Origin: Macrophomina tecta
Lineage: Eukaryota; Ascomycota; Dothideomycetes; Botryosphaeriales; Botryosphaeriaceae
Length of the DNA: 64,000 nt
NCBI GenBank assembly: GCA_024180945.1
Contig: JAKSGN010000043.1
Coordinates: 2,790,001 to 2,854,000 of the forward strand
Reading direction: 5' to 3'
Shown here piece after piece: positions 1-11,800 of the stretch. The position numbers were made by a program, and so were the translations under genes. A model generated the notes under the pieces. It had not been told where the DNA came from. It worked only from the letters and a program-made list of their open reading frames with translations, and made no database searches. Every line of letters begins with the position of its first letter. Within the stretch, counting starts at the first letter, position 1.

Positions 1-470
1 GATAGTCCGACTTCTACAGTGGAAAGGATCATCGCTGAAGACCGCCCGGCAATTGTGGGTGGGTCCGGACACCGATGCTTGAAGGGACCAATATCATTGG
101 CGCAACTAGATGAGAATTTGAACTCGCCGCTACAATTTCGTAAAGGTCGAATCAAAATAAAGGATAGCACAAAGTATGCTCAGACAGCTTTTTCCCCAGT
201 GATTCCACCTAGTGTGGCAGGAAATCAGGTTGAATCCGCCCAGTTGTATTTACAGTGCAGAAGTGAGAGAAAAACAACAGAATATTATCAAAAGACGAAG
301 CCGCCGCCGCCGCCGAGCGCAATGCATGCAATCCATCAATCAATCCTCGAAATCGAAACGGAGCGCAGCCACAGTACTTTTGCAGAACCGATCCCCGGGT
401 GACGCCATAAGACACCAGAATCCAGTGATGCAGCAACGAGATTTCCACGTTCCCGCCAAGAAGCGGCCCT
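1..470. other. Intergenic, 3' flank of the kinase gene
   Basis: This stretch lies downstream of the stop codon of the minus-strand kinase. I see no convincing gene in it. It contains a short CCG triplet run near 300-316. The open frames that cross it lack recognisable motifs. Confidence 0.6.
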
Positions 471-2718
471 TTAGACCCCATCGAACCCCGTTCCATCAAA
501 GTCCTGCCAATCCACGCCCGCAGAAGTCACTGCACTGTTCCTCAAACACAAGCAACCCCATCTCGCGGCACCTGCTGTGACTAGCACATGTACTACTAAC
601 AGGACGAGACTTCCCACCACCCCGACTTGCAGCCGCGCCCACGTGTCGCCGCCGCCGCTGCCGCGCGTCAGTGGATACGACACTACCGCTCCAAGGAACC
701 CGAAGTCCAGAGCTGCGAGGCAGAGCAGCGGGTACGAAACCCAGGGATTAGCGGCAAACGGCGAGCATGGGCGAGACAGCGAGAGGATCTTGACGATAAA
801 GAGGGCAAGCTTGAACGCGCTGGCGACCGCGGGCACAGCGAAAAAGTTCTGCACGCGGAGCGCGAAGGCGCTGGACGGGCTAGAGGGCGGCAGCATCAGG
901 CGCGGAGTCGCAGCCTCTGTTGGCGAGACCGAGTGCGACAAGCTCGGGGGCGGAGAGTAGTTTTCGAGTTTGCGCTTGCGTAGGATGAGGCCCGCCGAGT
1001 CCGGAGGCGTGGGCGTGCGAGAAGAGGGAGGCTTGCGGCTCATGGGTGGGCTGGGCGAGCGGTGTTCTTCAGCAGTTGCCTGTTGGCGTAACTTGGACGG
1101 CGCACGCATGAGACCAGTCTGAACCGACTGACGGCGCTGCGCCTTGCTCGGGCTTGGAGAAGGCGAATCTGCTGACGAGATCCGGGGGCCGATGTTGTCA
1201 AACGTTGGACTAAAGCCATTTATGTCGTCTAAGCCGGATCCTGCTCCTGTTCCTTGGAGAATCTGCTCTGTGGTAGGTCTTTCGGCTGGATCCAGAGACA
1301 GCAACCTTTTGAGAAACCTGTATAGCTTATCTGGGAGGTCTGAACGGGCTTTTCTAACGTCATCAAACCCTCTCCAGCTGGAGATCTCAGCTCTAAGCCG
1401 GTCAAGATCTTCATTTTCTTCGTGTAAATCATCCGCATTCTGGTACGGCAGCTTGCCGAAGCACATAAAGTAGACAATCATGCCCAGAGAGAAGATATCG
1501 GACTTGGTGGTGAAGTTTCCAAATTGACCGTTGGGGCCATCTCTACGTAACACCTCTGGAGCGCAGTATGAGATGGTACCGGTATGGCCGGTGGATTTCC
1601 GCGCCGCGTTGACCATTTGTACCTCGCCAAAATCACTGACCAGCACTCTTGTTTTGGTCCCCGTGGTATGTAAGAGGCAGTTTTGTGGTTTCAGATCTCT
1701 ATGAATGTATCCATGGGAATGCAGATGGTGCAAGCCCGCTGTGATATCTTTGAAGAACGAAAAGATCTCCTCAAAAGGCATACGACGCGGCGCACTCAGC
1801 TCCAGCGGCGGCTCCGGCTGACCTTTGGACCTGCGGCGCATTCGCTCCTTCAGTTGCTGAGTCGTCATCGAGGCTTCTGCTTGATTGAGGATATAGTGGT
1901 GGAGGTCGCCGGCATTGCAGTATTGCTGAAGAATGAAGGCGCATGGCACACTAGGGCCAAAGGCGCTGATCTGGAAATCTTCCAGCCACACGTGCCTGTA
2001 TGAGACCAGGTTCTGATGGGAGAGATTCTGGAGAAGCTGAACCTCTATCAGCACCTTCTCCAGCCACTCGTGGTCATCTCCCACGGGGACGCGCTTGCAC
2101 GCGAAGTGACCCAGGGAAACTCCGTCTAGCACATGTTTGACCAGCAGTACCACGCCCTTTCCACCTCTCCCCAGCTCACCCTCCTCCACGAAGAATGTTT
2201 TGAAATAGTTCTGACTGAAAGCGCTGGACGAAATTCCATGCGACGCGGCAGGTGCATCAGGAGTGCTTCCCAGAAATTCGGCGCCAGGCGGCGGAGTGCC
2301 AATGTCGGAGCCACCAGAGGTCTGGCGCAGGGCCTTTCGAGTGAAGGGTCTACGCTGGGGGGATGTTTGTCGCGAGGAGGTCTCTGAGCCAGGGCGACTG
2401 TGGTGTAGCATGCGAAAGTACTCTGGGTTCACGAAGCCATGGTCGGGATCGTCTTGAGTGTCGTCACCGGGGCTCCGCGGCTCGTCGCGCAGCGGGCGGT
2501 GGCAGAAGGGACAGTTCGGGTTTGCGAGCTCGACATCGGCAGGACCGCGCGTGTTTGCGCGCAGCGAGAGCTGGCGCGAGCGCTCATCATAGACAACGAC
2601 TGCAGAGCCATGGCGGCTGGTGAGGAATCAGTAGGGCAGGAAACGGGAGCTGGATGGAACTGTGGGGGACTGCTTACAGGACGATTTCGCCGCGATTCAG
2701 CCGCGGCACCAGCGACAT
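471..2718 (-). CDS. IKS1: Iks1-type serine/threonine protein kinase with C-terminal membrane segments
   Basis: Two exons, 2718-2678 and 2616-471, give 728 aa. The 61-nt intron has a GTAAGC donor and a CACCAG acceptor. The joined N-terminus reads MSLVPRLNRGEIVLRHGSAV, which resembles fungal Iks1 starts as I recall them. A CPFC motif lies near residue 45. The kinase domain starts near residue 150 with a glycine loop (GRGGKGVV), the ATP lysine in FACKRV, catalytic HRDLKPQN, a DFG, and an APE in YCAPEVL. A Ser/Pro-rich linker follows, then two or three hydrophobic segments at the C-terminus, the plan expected for a membrane-tethered Iks1-like kinase. In yeast IKS1 is a poorly characterised kinase, so its substrates are unknown. 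The first in-frame ATG of the long second exon is absent, which is why the short upstream exon is needed. The family call is strong; the exact biological role is not established. Confidence 0.88.
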
Positions 2719-3997
2719 GATCCACGGAAGTGAGCGAGCTCTGGGGCCGTCTTGAGAGCTTCAGTCAGTGGTGTTGAGAGAGCTGGAGTGGCAACGGGCA
2801 ATGGCGGCCGAGGGCAGCTGGCGGTGCAGACGACGGCCTGAGGCACCTGCGACATGTGCACGCGGGGCATCTCGCAGTGGCTGTGGCTACTGTGCGACGA
2901 GAAGGTAGAGGGGTGAGAAAGCGGGTTGACGGGGCACCGCCTGACGACAAGCTCGCTCCATCGAAAACAAGAGAAGCTGCGTGTGCCTCCCGGAGCCATC
3001 CACGTCCTACCCGCCAAACCCCCCAAAACAAACAACCTCGTCCACGCCAGCTGGTCCGCAACCGCCGCTTTCTCCTGATCTTGCTGTCCAGCCCCAGTAC
3101 CTCCGTGCTGGGCTGCTTTGTTAATCACTCCTAAGCCGATTGACATGCTGCATGCCTTCATTTGTTGCTGCATCATCACCGCATCGCATGCCAAGACTAG
3201 TGGCAACTGCATCTGTGGTCTGCTGACATCCACTGTCGCTAGAATGTCAGTCATGAACCTCAAAACAGTCTACGATCTCGATAGATACACCTAGGAACAA
3301 CTCCATCGAAATATGCGCTTCTATGCTCTGTTGAGTCCGTTTCTACCAGGCGTCTCCCATCGCCATGACAACGCCGTCTCCCAATCGGAATGCCTAATAT
3401 AACCAGGAACACCAGGGCTGCGACACGCCCGAAAACGCTATTCATAGCTTTAGCCCTCGCACAACCCCCAAGTGACCCTGCGCGCATCTCCTAGTCTGGT
3501 TCCACAGAGCCAGCAAGGAGTCGCCAAGATAATAAGCTTCGAAGGGTCTCAGCCGATCAACACCATCGGTTATTCTTTCCTGCCTTCCCACAAGGCTACT
3601 CACCGCAATGCAAGTCTTGCCTGCTAGATCAGCTTCGTGAAAAGCACCAACCACAGAGGAGGACATGGCCGTATGTAATTCCTGAAACCTCCGAGTGGTC
3701 TCTGCGCAGTTTCACAGTAGAGATCTCCACGGTGGTAAGTAAAATGCTCCAATACCAGACCAAGGCGGAACCTCCATCATCATGAGGACATCCTCCTTAC
3801 AAGTCTTATCCACATTAACCCACCCGGCTGCGGGCTTATTTACAGATAAGCTGCCCGCGCAAAGCCTGCCAACGCCAACGCTGCAGTCAATACTTCCCAG
3901 CCACCACCGACACCTGTCTCCCCACCATCCGACGTCCTCGTCCCATTGCTGGACTCAGTAGTAGTATCGCAGCCCCCCCTCGAGCCGTGCCATCCCT
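2719..3997. other. Intergenic, kinase promoter and esterase 3' flank
   Basis: About 1.3 kb separates the kinase start from the stop of the next minus-strand gene. I recognise no intact gene. The part nearest the esterase (about 3831-3990) encodes, out of frame on the minus strand, a Thr/Ser/Gly-rich stretch followed by a hydrophobic tail; this is discussed as a finding. Confidence 0.5.
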
Positions 3998-4929
3998 TCA
4001 AGCGGCAAGTTTACTGTTCACAAAATCCACCGCGTCGTCCGTGTACCTATCCAAGTACGTGACATGAATCAGTGTGTTATTACCGCCCGCGCAGTAAGTA
4101 TCACCCTCATCACAGTAGCTCCGGATACGGTCTCCGTACGCATCACACGAAATATTAGCAGGCCGAGGAAACAAGCCATTTCTCGTACTATTGCCGGCAT
4201 CGAACGACTTGCCAGCGACGAAACGTGGGTCGCCCATCTGGATAATAGCGAGCACTATTCAATATAATATCAGCACAAGGTACCCTTAGCGTTGTTATCT
4301 TCCTCCTCCTCCTCCTCCTCATCATCATCATCCTCCTCCTCATCCTCCTCCTCCTCCTCCTCCTCCATCCCAAAATCCTCCCCAAGCCCCAATCAAATCC
4401 CCTCGTGACGAAAACGCAAAGGAAAAAAAAAAGAAAAGAAAAACTTACCCCTCTCCCCTACCATCCCCTCCACCGGCGCCGTATACGCATTCCCCAACAC
4501 CCCGCCCCCGCCGCACAGCGCATCGCCCACCACATGCGCTCCTTGGCTGTACCCGAGCAGCACGACCCGTGCACACGGACAAGCGCCCGCGTAGTCGGTC
4601 AGCGCGCGCGCCATCGCCGCCGTGCCCTGCGCGCTCGAGTCCTGGTAGTCGTCGAGCGTGGCCGGGTAGGCGATGGACTCGTTGGTCGCGCCCGGGTTGG
4701 CGGCGAGGATCTGCTCGGCGAGCGCGCCGATGATGCCCGGGCCCGATGCTTCGAGTGAGGCGCGCGCGATGATCAGGTGGGTCGGTGCGCAGGAGACTTG
4801 GCGGATGATGACGTTGTTGATGTTGTTGCTGTTGGTTGGGTCAGTGAAGGTGGGCGTGTCGGCGGGAAAGGCGGTGGAGGTGGTGGTGAGGAGAGCGAGG
4901 GTGTGGAGGAGGGAGGCTGTGGTAAGCAT
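3998..4929 (-). CDS. Secreted cutinase / acetylxylan esterase-like serine esterase (CE5)
   Basis: Two exons, 4929-4449 and 4254-3998, give 245 aa. The 194-nt intron (4448-4255, GTAAGT donor, AATAG acceptor, TGCTGAT branch) contains a TCC-repeat tract. I chose the ATG at 4929 because it opens directly into a signal peptide (MLTTASLLHTLALL, then a small-residue cleavage region ending FPA); an in-frame ATG at 4986 would add 19 residues before it. The nucleophile motif GYSQGA is present with Ser at about residue 128. The C-terminal exon carries the usual Asp (in CDEGDTYC) and His (in LIHVTY), plus the paired cysteines of the family. Such enzymes hydrolyse cutin or acetylated xylan outside the cell; the sequence alone does not separate the two activities. 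The protein ends in NSKLAA, and a GPI-anchor-like tail lies just downstream in another frame. Confidence 0.85.
4300..4366. repeat. TCC/TCA microsatellite inside the esterase intron
   Basis: A near-continuous run of TCC triplets is interrupted by a short ATC stretch. It lies wholly within the intron of the esterase gene, so length variation here would not alter the protein. Confidence 0.9.
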
Positions 4930-6311
4930 GGTGGTGAAGAGTGCTTTGGTCGTGTTGAGAGGCGGAGGGTGCGGATTTGCAGGCACAATGGGGAAGAAAA
5001 GACGAAGCGGCTGTGAGCTCAGTGGAGAGAAATTCAGAAGGAGGAGAGGTAAACTGGTTCAATGCAAAGATGAGCTGCTGAAGGCTCCTGCTTGTTTGCC
5101 TTCTTCCCCAAATGCCTGAATTCAATTGCTCTTTCCTAGCGCTACGACGACCATACACCAACGCCCGAGGCATCATTCAGTCTACCCCACACCATGACAG
5201 ATCTTCCCCTGACAGAAACGAAGGCTTTTCCCTCTCCAGAGCGGGGGTGCACCAATTGTCCTGCTTTTGAAACCGCAGCATTGTAGATCTGCCGAATTGC
5301 CTGAGTGCATAATCTTTGTATTCAGGGATTCCATCTGTATCACAGTGAGCATGCACCAGCAGGATGCGACCACCCATTTTACCTGACCAGACATATCTGG
5401 TACGGATATAGGGCGTTGATGGACGGAAGCCCTTCAATCTGTCGGTTTTTTTTGGTCAGCGGCTCGTTCAACGCCCGGTAAAATGCGCGTGGACACGGGG
5501 GCTGGGATGGCCCCAGAACACGAAACCATGGAAAAGCCCCAATCTGGTCTAGTGAACGGCTCGGCCACGGGGATTCTGGTGTTTTGGCGAAGGAGCCTCG
5601 GTAAGCGTACAGGTACTGTACTGCTGATGCGTGGAGAGTCGAAGCGTTCAACCAGATGCAAGTGCTCCGGACAAACAATCATGCTCGCATACAAACCGGC
5701 GCTTTCAAATCCTCTCTAGGAGCAGGTGGTGCTCTTTTGGCAAAACACTGGTGAAGTATCAAGGGGATCTTTATTCGGAAGACGGTGGATGATCGCGTTA
5801 TCTGTTGACTTACTGAACATGCACATACTCACGAGGGAGGATCGATCTCCGCTATGCTCGCAGTGCGCACTCCTCATTGGCTGTAGTTTGCCATCACTTC
5901 AGCACAGTCATACACTCGTCAGCTGGACGAGCTCACTCGTTCATAGCCTGTATTGAAAGGCGGGATGGAAGTTGCCGTCGCGAGATGTCCATCTTGTGAT
6001 TGTCGCTATTAATGCGGGGCCTCGGTGTGACACAACGCAGACCAAACTGGAAATCCGGGAGCATGTGATTACAATAGTATAGAGAAGTGATATTAATACA
6101 AAATGCAGTGAAACCAGTGGACCTTTTCCAATGCAGACAAACGAATGATTTCCGTGCCCGACCCTCCAGGAATTTTCAACCTGATGTGCTGACAATGAGC
6201 CGAAGAGGCCCCCTCTCTTGTTGCTTGACCAACTCCGACCAATGCATACTTCGCTAATATTAAAAATTGTATGCTGAAGATGAAGATTTTGAAGTGCGGG
6301 AAAGTGCTTGC
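4930..6311. other. Intergenic, esterase promoter and RIC8 3' flank
   Basis: About 1.4 kb without a convincing gene on either strand. Open frames of up to about 110 codons occur, but they lack motifs and overlap one another. The region should contain the promoter of the minus-strand esterase. Confidence 0.5.
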
Positions 6312-8083
6312 TTAATCCGGAGACGGAGGCTCGTCGCTGTCGGACAATTCCTCGATGCGCCCGGAGTGGATCGCCTCTTCCACAGGGTTTTTGATATCAA
6401 CCACACCTGTCGCCTTGAGTCTGCAAGATTGGTAAGCAACATCATTAAAGGGGCATGGAGATCACAATACCTTTCAAACAGAACAAAGAGTCTCTCCGCT
6501 TCTCTCTCCTTTTCTGCGTCCGTCATCGGAGGTCCCGTATCTTTGATTTCCTCTGCATCATAGCGCTGGCCCGTAATGGGATTGATTTCCTTCGCCTTCT
6601 CCCTCTCTTCATTCCCGTTCCCGTTAGCAAAAGCTTCCATGGCATTCTCTGGAATGGCGATGTTGTGGCTGAGGAGAAATCCCGACGCAAAGCCGTAGCC
6701 GACATTGTGGACGAAAGTTGACGCGTCCTTGTCCGAGAGTTCGAACAGCATAGACGAGATTTGACTACGTAGATTAGGCAACATTGCTGCCGTTGAAAGA
6801 TTCAGGAGGCGAGATGACAAGGTATCCGAGTGCCCAAGTGGCTTCTTCCGGTCATCCTCTGTTGGCAGAAGAAGCCATTGCATGTACTTCTTGACGCTGT
6901 CCGGTGCAATTTCGTAAATCCTCCGGATCAGGGTAACCAGGGGAGCCGCAACTTGGTCCAATTCGGGCTCCTTGTACGCGGTAATGGACTTGTCGAGGAG
7001 CTCGATGAGATGGGCGGCGTTACAATTTTGGTCGAACTTGGGGAAAACATTGGATTTCTTGTCGTCCAAGTTGAGATTGAGAAGGGCATTGATAAGATAA
7101 CAAATTGGCTGTTGCAGAGGAGGGCTCGGAATTGGCGCCCGGGCAAGGATCTTGAGGAGGTCGGGGGTGGACTTGGAGAAAATGTCGGTGAAATCCGGAT
7201 AGAAATGCGTTAAATTGAATACGAGCTTCAGGGTCTCGGAAAGTGCCATGTCATCCATGGGCGTCGAACTCTGCTTCTTGCCATTTTTTGAGTACCGCTT
7301 GGAATGCCGGTAGATGCTCTGCGTGAGCGTGTCAGCAGAAGCGTGCAAGTGCCGAATGGAAGCGCGCCATACCTGCGTGATTGCGTCACCCAGCCCTTTT
7401 TCCCGGACAAGAGGATCAAAATTTAGATTTGTGTCGTAGGTTAGGAGGAACAGAATCCGCGACGTAAGGAACTCATCGTCCGCGTTGTCGCTCTGCGCAG
7501 CTTCAGTCGCGCCGACCAGTTTTTTGGTCGTCGATGTGATACAGACCTTGAGCTTCTCAGCTGCCTTTTCCCCATGTCCCTTGTCCACCAGGATCTGTCG
7601 GCACTGTGGTTGCAGGAGTAGGGCGTTGGCCAAGCAGCGCAGGGCCTCGCGCGAGGTGACGCTGGAGGAGCTGTAGAAGCCGTGGCGGGCCAGCGTGTCG
7701 ATGCCCTACGTGTCATGTCTCAGCATTCACAATCAATGTGTGGCGGGTCGGGGCGGTGAGCGGCGTACGTCGGGCGTGAAGATGGGGTCGGCGTCTCGCA
7801 CGTCGCGGCCGTAGATTTTGATCTGCTCGAGGGCGGCGTTGCGCTCTGCAGGGCATGGCAGGCGGGTCAGCGCAGAGGTCTTGGTGGGAGCGGGTGCCGG
7901 CAGACTCACGGTGCGGCAGCAGACTGGAATCGTCGAGGTCGGAGCGCAGCTGGGCCATCAAGATGGACACCTCAGCACGCTTTTCTGGACGACGTCAGCG
8001 GCTGGACAGGGCCGGGGGCGGGCGGGCGGCATACTATCGCCGGCGATGGAAGCGGCATAGGCGCCATTGGTAGTGGAGGCCAT
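6312..8083 (-). CDS. ric8: RIC8/synembryn, G-alpha guanine nucleotide exchange factor and chaperone
   Basis: Six exons (8083-8035, 7984-7910, 7845-7769, 7705-7373, 7318-6471, 6420-6312) give 496 aa. Introns are 50-64 nt. The 54-nt intron at 7372-7319 has no in-frame stop and would add 18 residues if retained; splicing gives GDAITQSIYRHSKRYSK, which fits the family better. The last splice replaces a spurious tail with one ending in SDSDEPPSPD, an acidic, proline-containing terminus. The protein is alpha-helical with armadillo-like repeats; the segment NPITGQRYDAEE is typical of fungal RIC8. RIC8 acts in the cytoplasm on G-alpha subunits, helping folding and nucleotide exchange, and in filamentous fungi it affects growth, conidiation and virulence. 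The gene is divergent from RIF1. Confidence 0.9.
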
Positions 8084-8867
8084 TGTGGCATTTGGAGGGA
8101 GGGGTGGTGATGGTGGAGGAGTCTGTCTCGGAGCGGGCGCGCTGGTCTTTACATTAAGGCGGGCACACGGGGCTGAATCTTAGGTGCGGCAGCGAGGAAA
8201 TGGTGGGTCCCCGCATTGAGTCGCTGCTGAGTAGTGGTCAGGTCTGGTTGCGTGTCCTGGGGCGAGCATGAGAGCAAGTCAGCCTGCGGGCATCCTTGCC
8301 CACCTTGCACAGGATTGCTGAACTGGCGGCGGTTGCGTCCAGAAGCAGCAACGCAGCAGGCGGTGGGCTAGGGGCATGTGATGCCTGCGGTGGCAGAGCG
8401 GACCCGGGGCCTCATGCGGACGCAGCAATCGCACAGCGAGATCAGCCAGCACGGAGCGATCGTCAATGACGCATGGGAGCACCCGCGCTGGACACGCCCG
8501 AAACGGTCGCCGGGCGGGACCGAGAGGTTGCGCGCTGCAGCTGCGCCTCTGCTTATTACTGTAGCTGGGATCCCTGCTGCCTCAGGCCGACTGCCGGAGA
8601 GGCCCCCGGACTCCGCGCAGGAGAGTGGGCCAAGGCCGGCGGCAGCCTGAGCGCGCGACGCGACTTCGCGTTCCGGCGCGTCTCGTCGGCTGCCCGGTGC
8701 GTGCGAGCGCGCCAGCCTGCTAGCTCTGCCGCTGCACCGCCCAGCCGCCTCACTCCAGCAACCTCCAAACAGCACCCAACACCTGCTGCTGCCTCCCGGG
8801 CGGGCTTTCCACCTCTGCCATGACTTAGTGTTCGATCCATCCTTTTTTCTCCTTTTTCTGCGCAGCT
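8084..8867. promoter_or_regulatory. Shared upstream region of ric8 (-) and rif1 (+)
   Basis: This 784-bp GC-rich gap lies between two divergently transcribed genes and must contain both promoters. I see no clear TATA box or coding sequence. A pyrimidine-rich CTTTTTTCTCC-type tract lies just before the rif1 start, as is common near fungal transcription starts. Confidence 0.5.
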
Positions 8868-11800
8868 ATGGCCCCCGAGTCGGCGACCGTGTTCGACGAC
8901 CTGCCATTGCGGCCGCCGACCCCCCCACGAGAAGCCGATAAATGCGTCGACGACGCCCTGCAGTTTCTCTCTGACAGCTTCGAGGTGGAGGAGGCTACTG
9001 GGAATGCTCCCGCCCACCTGGAGCCAGCATTCATCAATACCCCGCCCCAGCATTCGCCTGCGTCATCCGCCGGACAGGTGAACGGCTCGAGCAGACGGAA
9101 AAAGGTCGACTTTTCACCCTGGACCGCCTACCACAGCGTCAATGATCCTCTGCCCTCTCGTCGCGGACTCCCCGGCTCCCCTCTCCGTCCTCTACCTCAG
9201 CCTCGGGACCCCAAGACGTTGAAGAGCATCTTGAAGGCGCACGATCCCCCGAGCACCCAGCCCTCAACACCGGACAATGCACACGCCCCGAATGCCTCGG
9301 ACAACTTTGCAACCATGCTAGAGGGATTGGTAAAACAGCTCGCGGGAAAGTCCCGGCCTCACAAGCTCGACGCATATATGGCTTTGCTCAGCATCCTCAA
9401 GACGTACGATGGGAAGCCGGACTCCAAAGCCCTTGCCGGGAAAATGGACCTTCTGGCACAGTTCATTGAGCGCGATATGAAGGCTACCAGTGTCCAGACT
9501 GGCGGTTTGGACGTCCAGCTTGCCCTGCAGGCGCTGAAGTTGCTCGTGACCTTGATGGAGATCGGTCCTGTTGCCGCGCGGATTCCTGAAGCTTTTCGTG
9601 CTTCCTTCCTGAACAAAGCAATTGAAACGTTCAGTGACGCCACTGCGCCGAAACAATGGGTCAATCATGTCCTGCACGCCTTTTACCAACAGCGCTTTGT
9701 GCGTACTATGAGCGTGGACCGTGCACATCGGGCCATCACGGCGTTGAAGGACATCGAGGATCGCGTGTCCGGCAATAATGTGATAATCTGCAGGATGCTC
9801 GCTTACCATACCCTTTTAAGTCAACAGCAGGCCGTGATGGTTGACAGGGCCCCGGACTGGATCCAGCACATCTTCCACGGGCTGCTGAGTAGCAACAAAG
9901 ACATCCGCATGCAGGCCGTCCAATTGAGCACTGTAGTTGGTATCGCTGTTGGCGATGTTACCCAAATCTCGAGAGTCACGATGGAGACACTGGCCAAGGA
10001 AATTGAAGAGGGAAAAAGCTATGGAGAATACTTTACCGACCGGCTCATCGAGATGCTTTCGGATGCGGAGACAGCCCCCCACGTGCCTCACATATGGGCT
10101 GCTGTAGGCTTACTGTTGAGGAATCGCCGCCGAAAACTTGAGAGCTGGAAGCTTCTTAGGAGATGGTTACTTGTTTTTCAAAAGTGTGTCAACTCGAGCA
10201 ACAAAGAGGCTGCAATCCAAGCAAATTACGCCTGGAACCGCTTTGTTTACGCCCTGAAGCCAGACTACACGACTCCACAGACCTTCAGACAATTGTTGCG
10301 CCAAGCAATTGTGGCCCAGTTCGACCGCAAGGGATCTGATAAGGATGCGCAACGGATGAAGCGGTCTGCTTTTTCGAGCTACTGTAACCTACTATACTAT
10401 TCTCTGCCTCCAACAGCCCCTATCGAGCAGCTGGACCTATACTGGCAGGAATTCGTAGTGGAGGTCATCCCTTCTTTAATCAAGAAAGAACGGAGAGGAG
10501 CGATCATGTCATGCAGGGTGTTGACAGCCCTGTTCAAGCGGAATCAGACCAAACTCTGGAAAGAGAATCTGGCTGTTGAATCTCCCGTGGTATCTTTGGA
10601 ACATATTATGCCTTTGGATCCTAGATGGACGCGGCAGAGGCTGGGAAACATTCTACCATCCTATGAGCTGTGTCTTGCCTCGGCTCCTTGGACATGCAAC
10701 TCCCCATCTGAAGAAATATCGTCGGAGATGCCAGTAAAGACGATGTGGGTAGCGCTCATGAGCACAGTAGCAGAGGCAGGCAGCAAGGAAGTCACGGCAT
10801 CTATGGATTTCAAGGAAGCTTGCGCACAGATCATGAACCTTTTCCACAGGATATGGACGAATCATCCAAAGTCTCTTGGCCGCGAAGACGACCTCGAGAC
10901 CTGGATTGACAAGTTCGGTTTCCTGGTCTTGACCACGTTGGAACTCCTAGGCCCTGGCTCTTTCGCGGACCCGATCCTCTCGCGCAACCCTACCGGAAAT
11001 TTTGAAGTTGCACCGACGCCTTCCCATCGGCCAAAGTCCCGCGGATCACTACAGTCTCCTCTACTCCACCTCCTTCGCCTCTTCGTGTCCAATATTCCAT
11101 CCTTGATAAGTCCTTCCTCCGTACTTCGCCTCTCAGAGCGACTTCTGGAGCTTTGCTGCCATGCAAAGCCATCAAGAAAATCCAAACTTGAGCTTCTTCG
11201 GAATTTTGCACATGAGTCGAGTTCTTCATCCGACGGCTTCTTCAGATCTGGCATCTGGCGCAAGTGTGCGAAAGAGACTGAGACTTGTCTCAAAACTTCA
11301 GCGCTTCCCACTCCAGCTGACCGAGCCGCCCAGTCACTCGGCGAGGAATACCGCTTTGTCCTTGATATCCTCATATGCGGTATCGAGAACGGAATAGATA
11401 GCCTCGATGATGCGAACAGTCTCTTTGACGCCTTCGTGTCTAGAGTGCGCTGCGAGGTGGGCGACGGGGGTAGTGTCGCTGCTGTGGCGCTCGCTATCAT
11501 TGAGCCCTTGGCTGGGATATTGCAGACGCCCCCAGCTAATGCCAAAGATGATACTGCGATGTTCTTCGCAACACTAGTGGTTCGTTATACAGAGCACCCT
11601 AAGCATCGCAGGGCTGTGGAGCAGGCTCGCAGAATTCTATGGGGTGTAAGCACCGGTCCTCAAAAGCCTTCGGATTTTGATCCCTTCAACCATCTTTACA
11701 ATATGATCGTTTCGCGGTTACAAGCTTCTTACGATGGACTGGAGAACCTCAGAGGCGATCTTATCATAGGATTCTCGACCGCACTGGGCACGCTCGTTCA

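Noticed and set aside
2697..3263. Minus-strand open frame of 188 codons upstream of the kinase
   Set aside because: It overlaps the kinase start in another frame and shows no motif. Most likely it is 5' flank.
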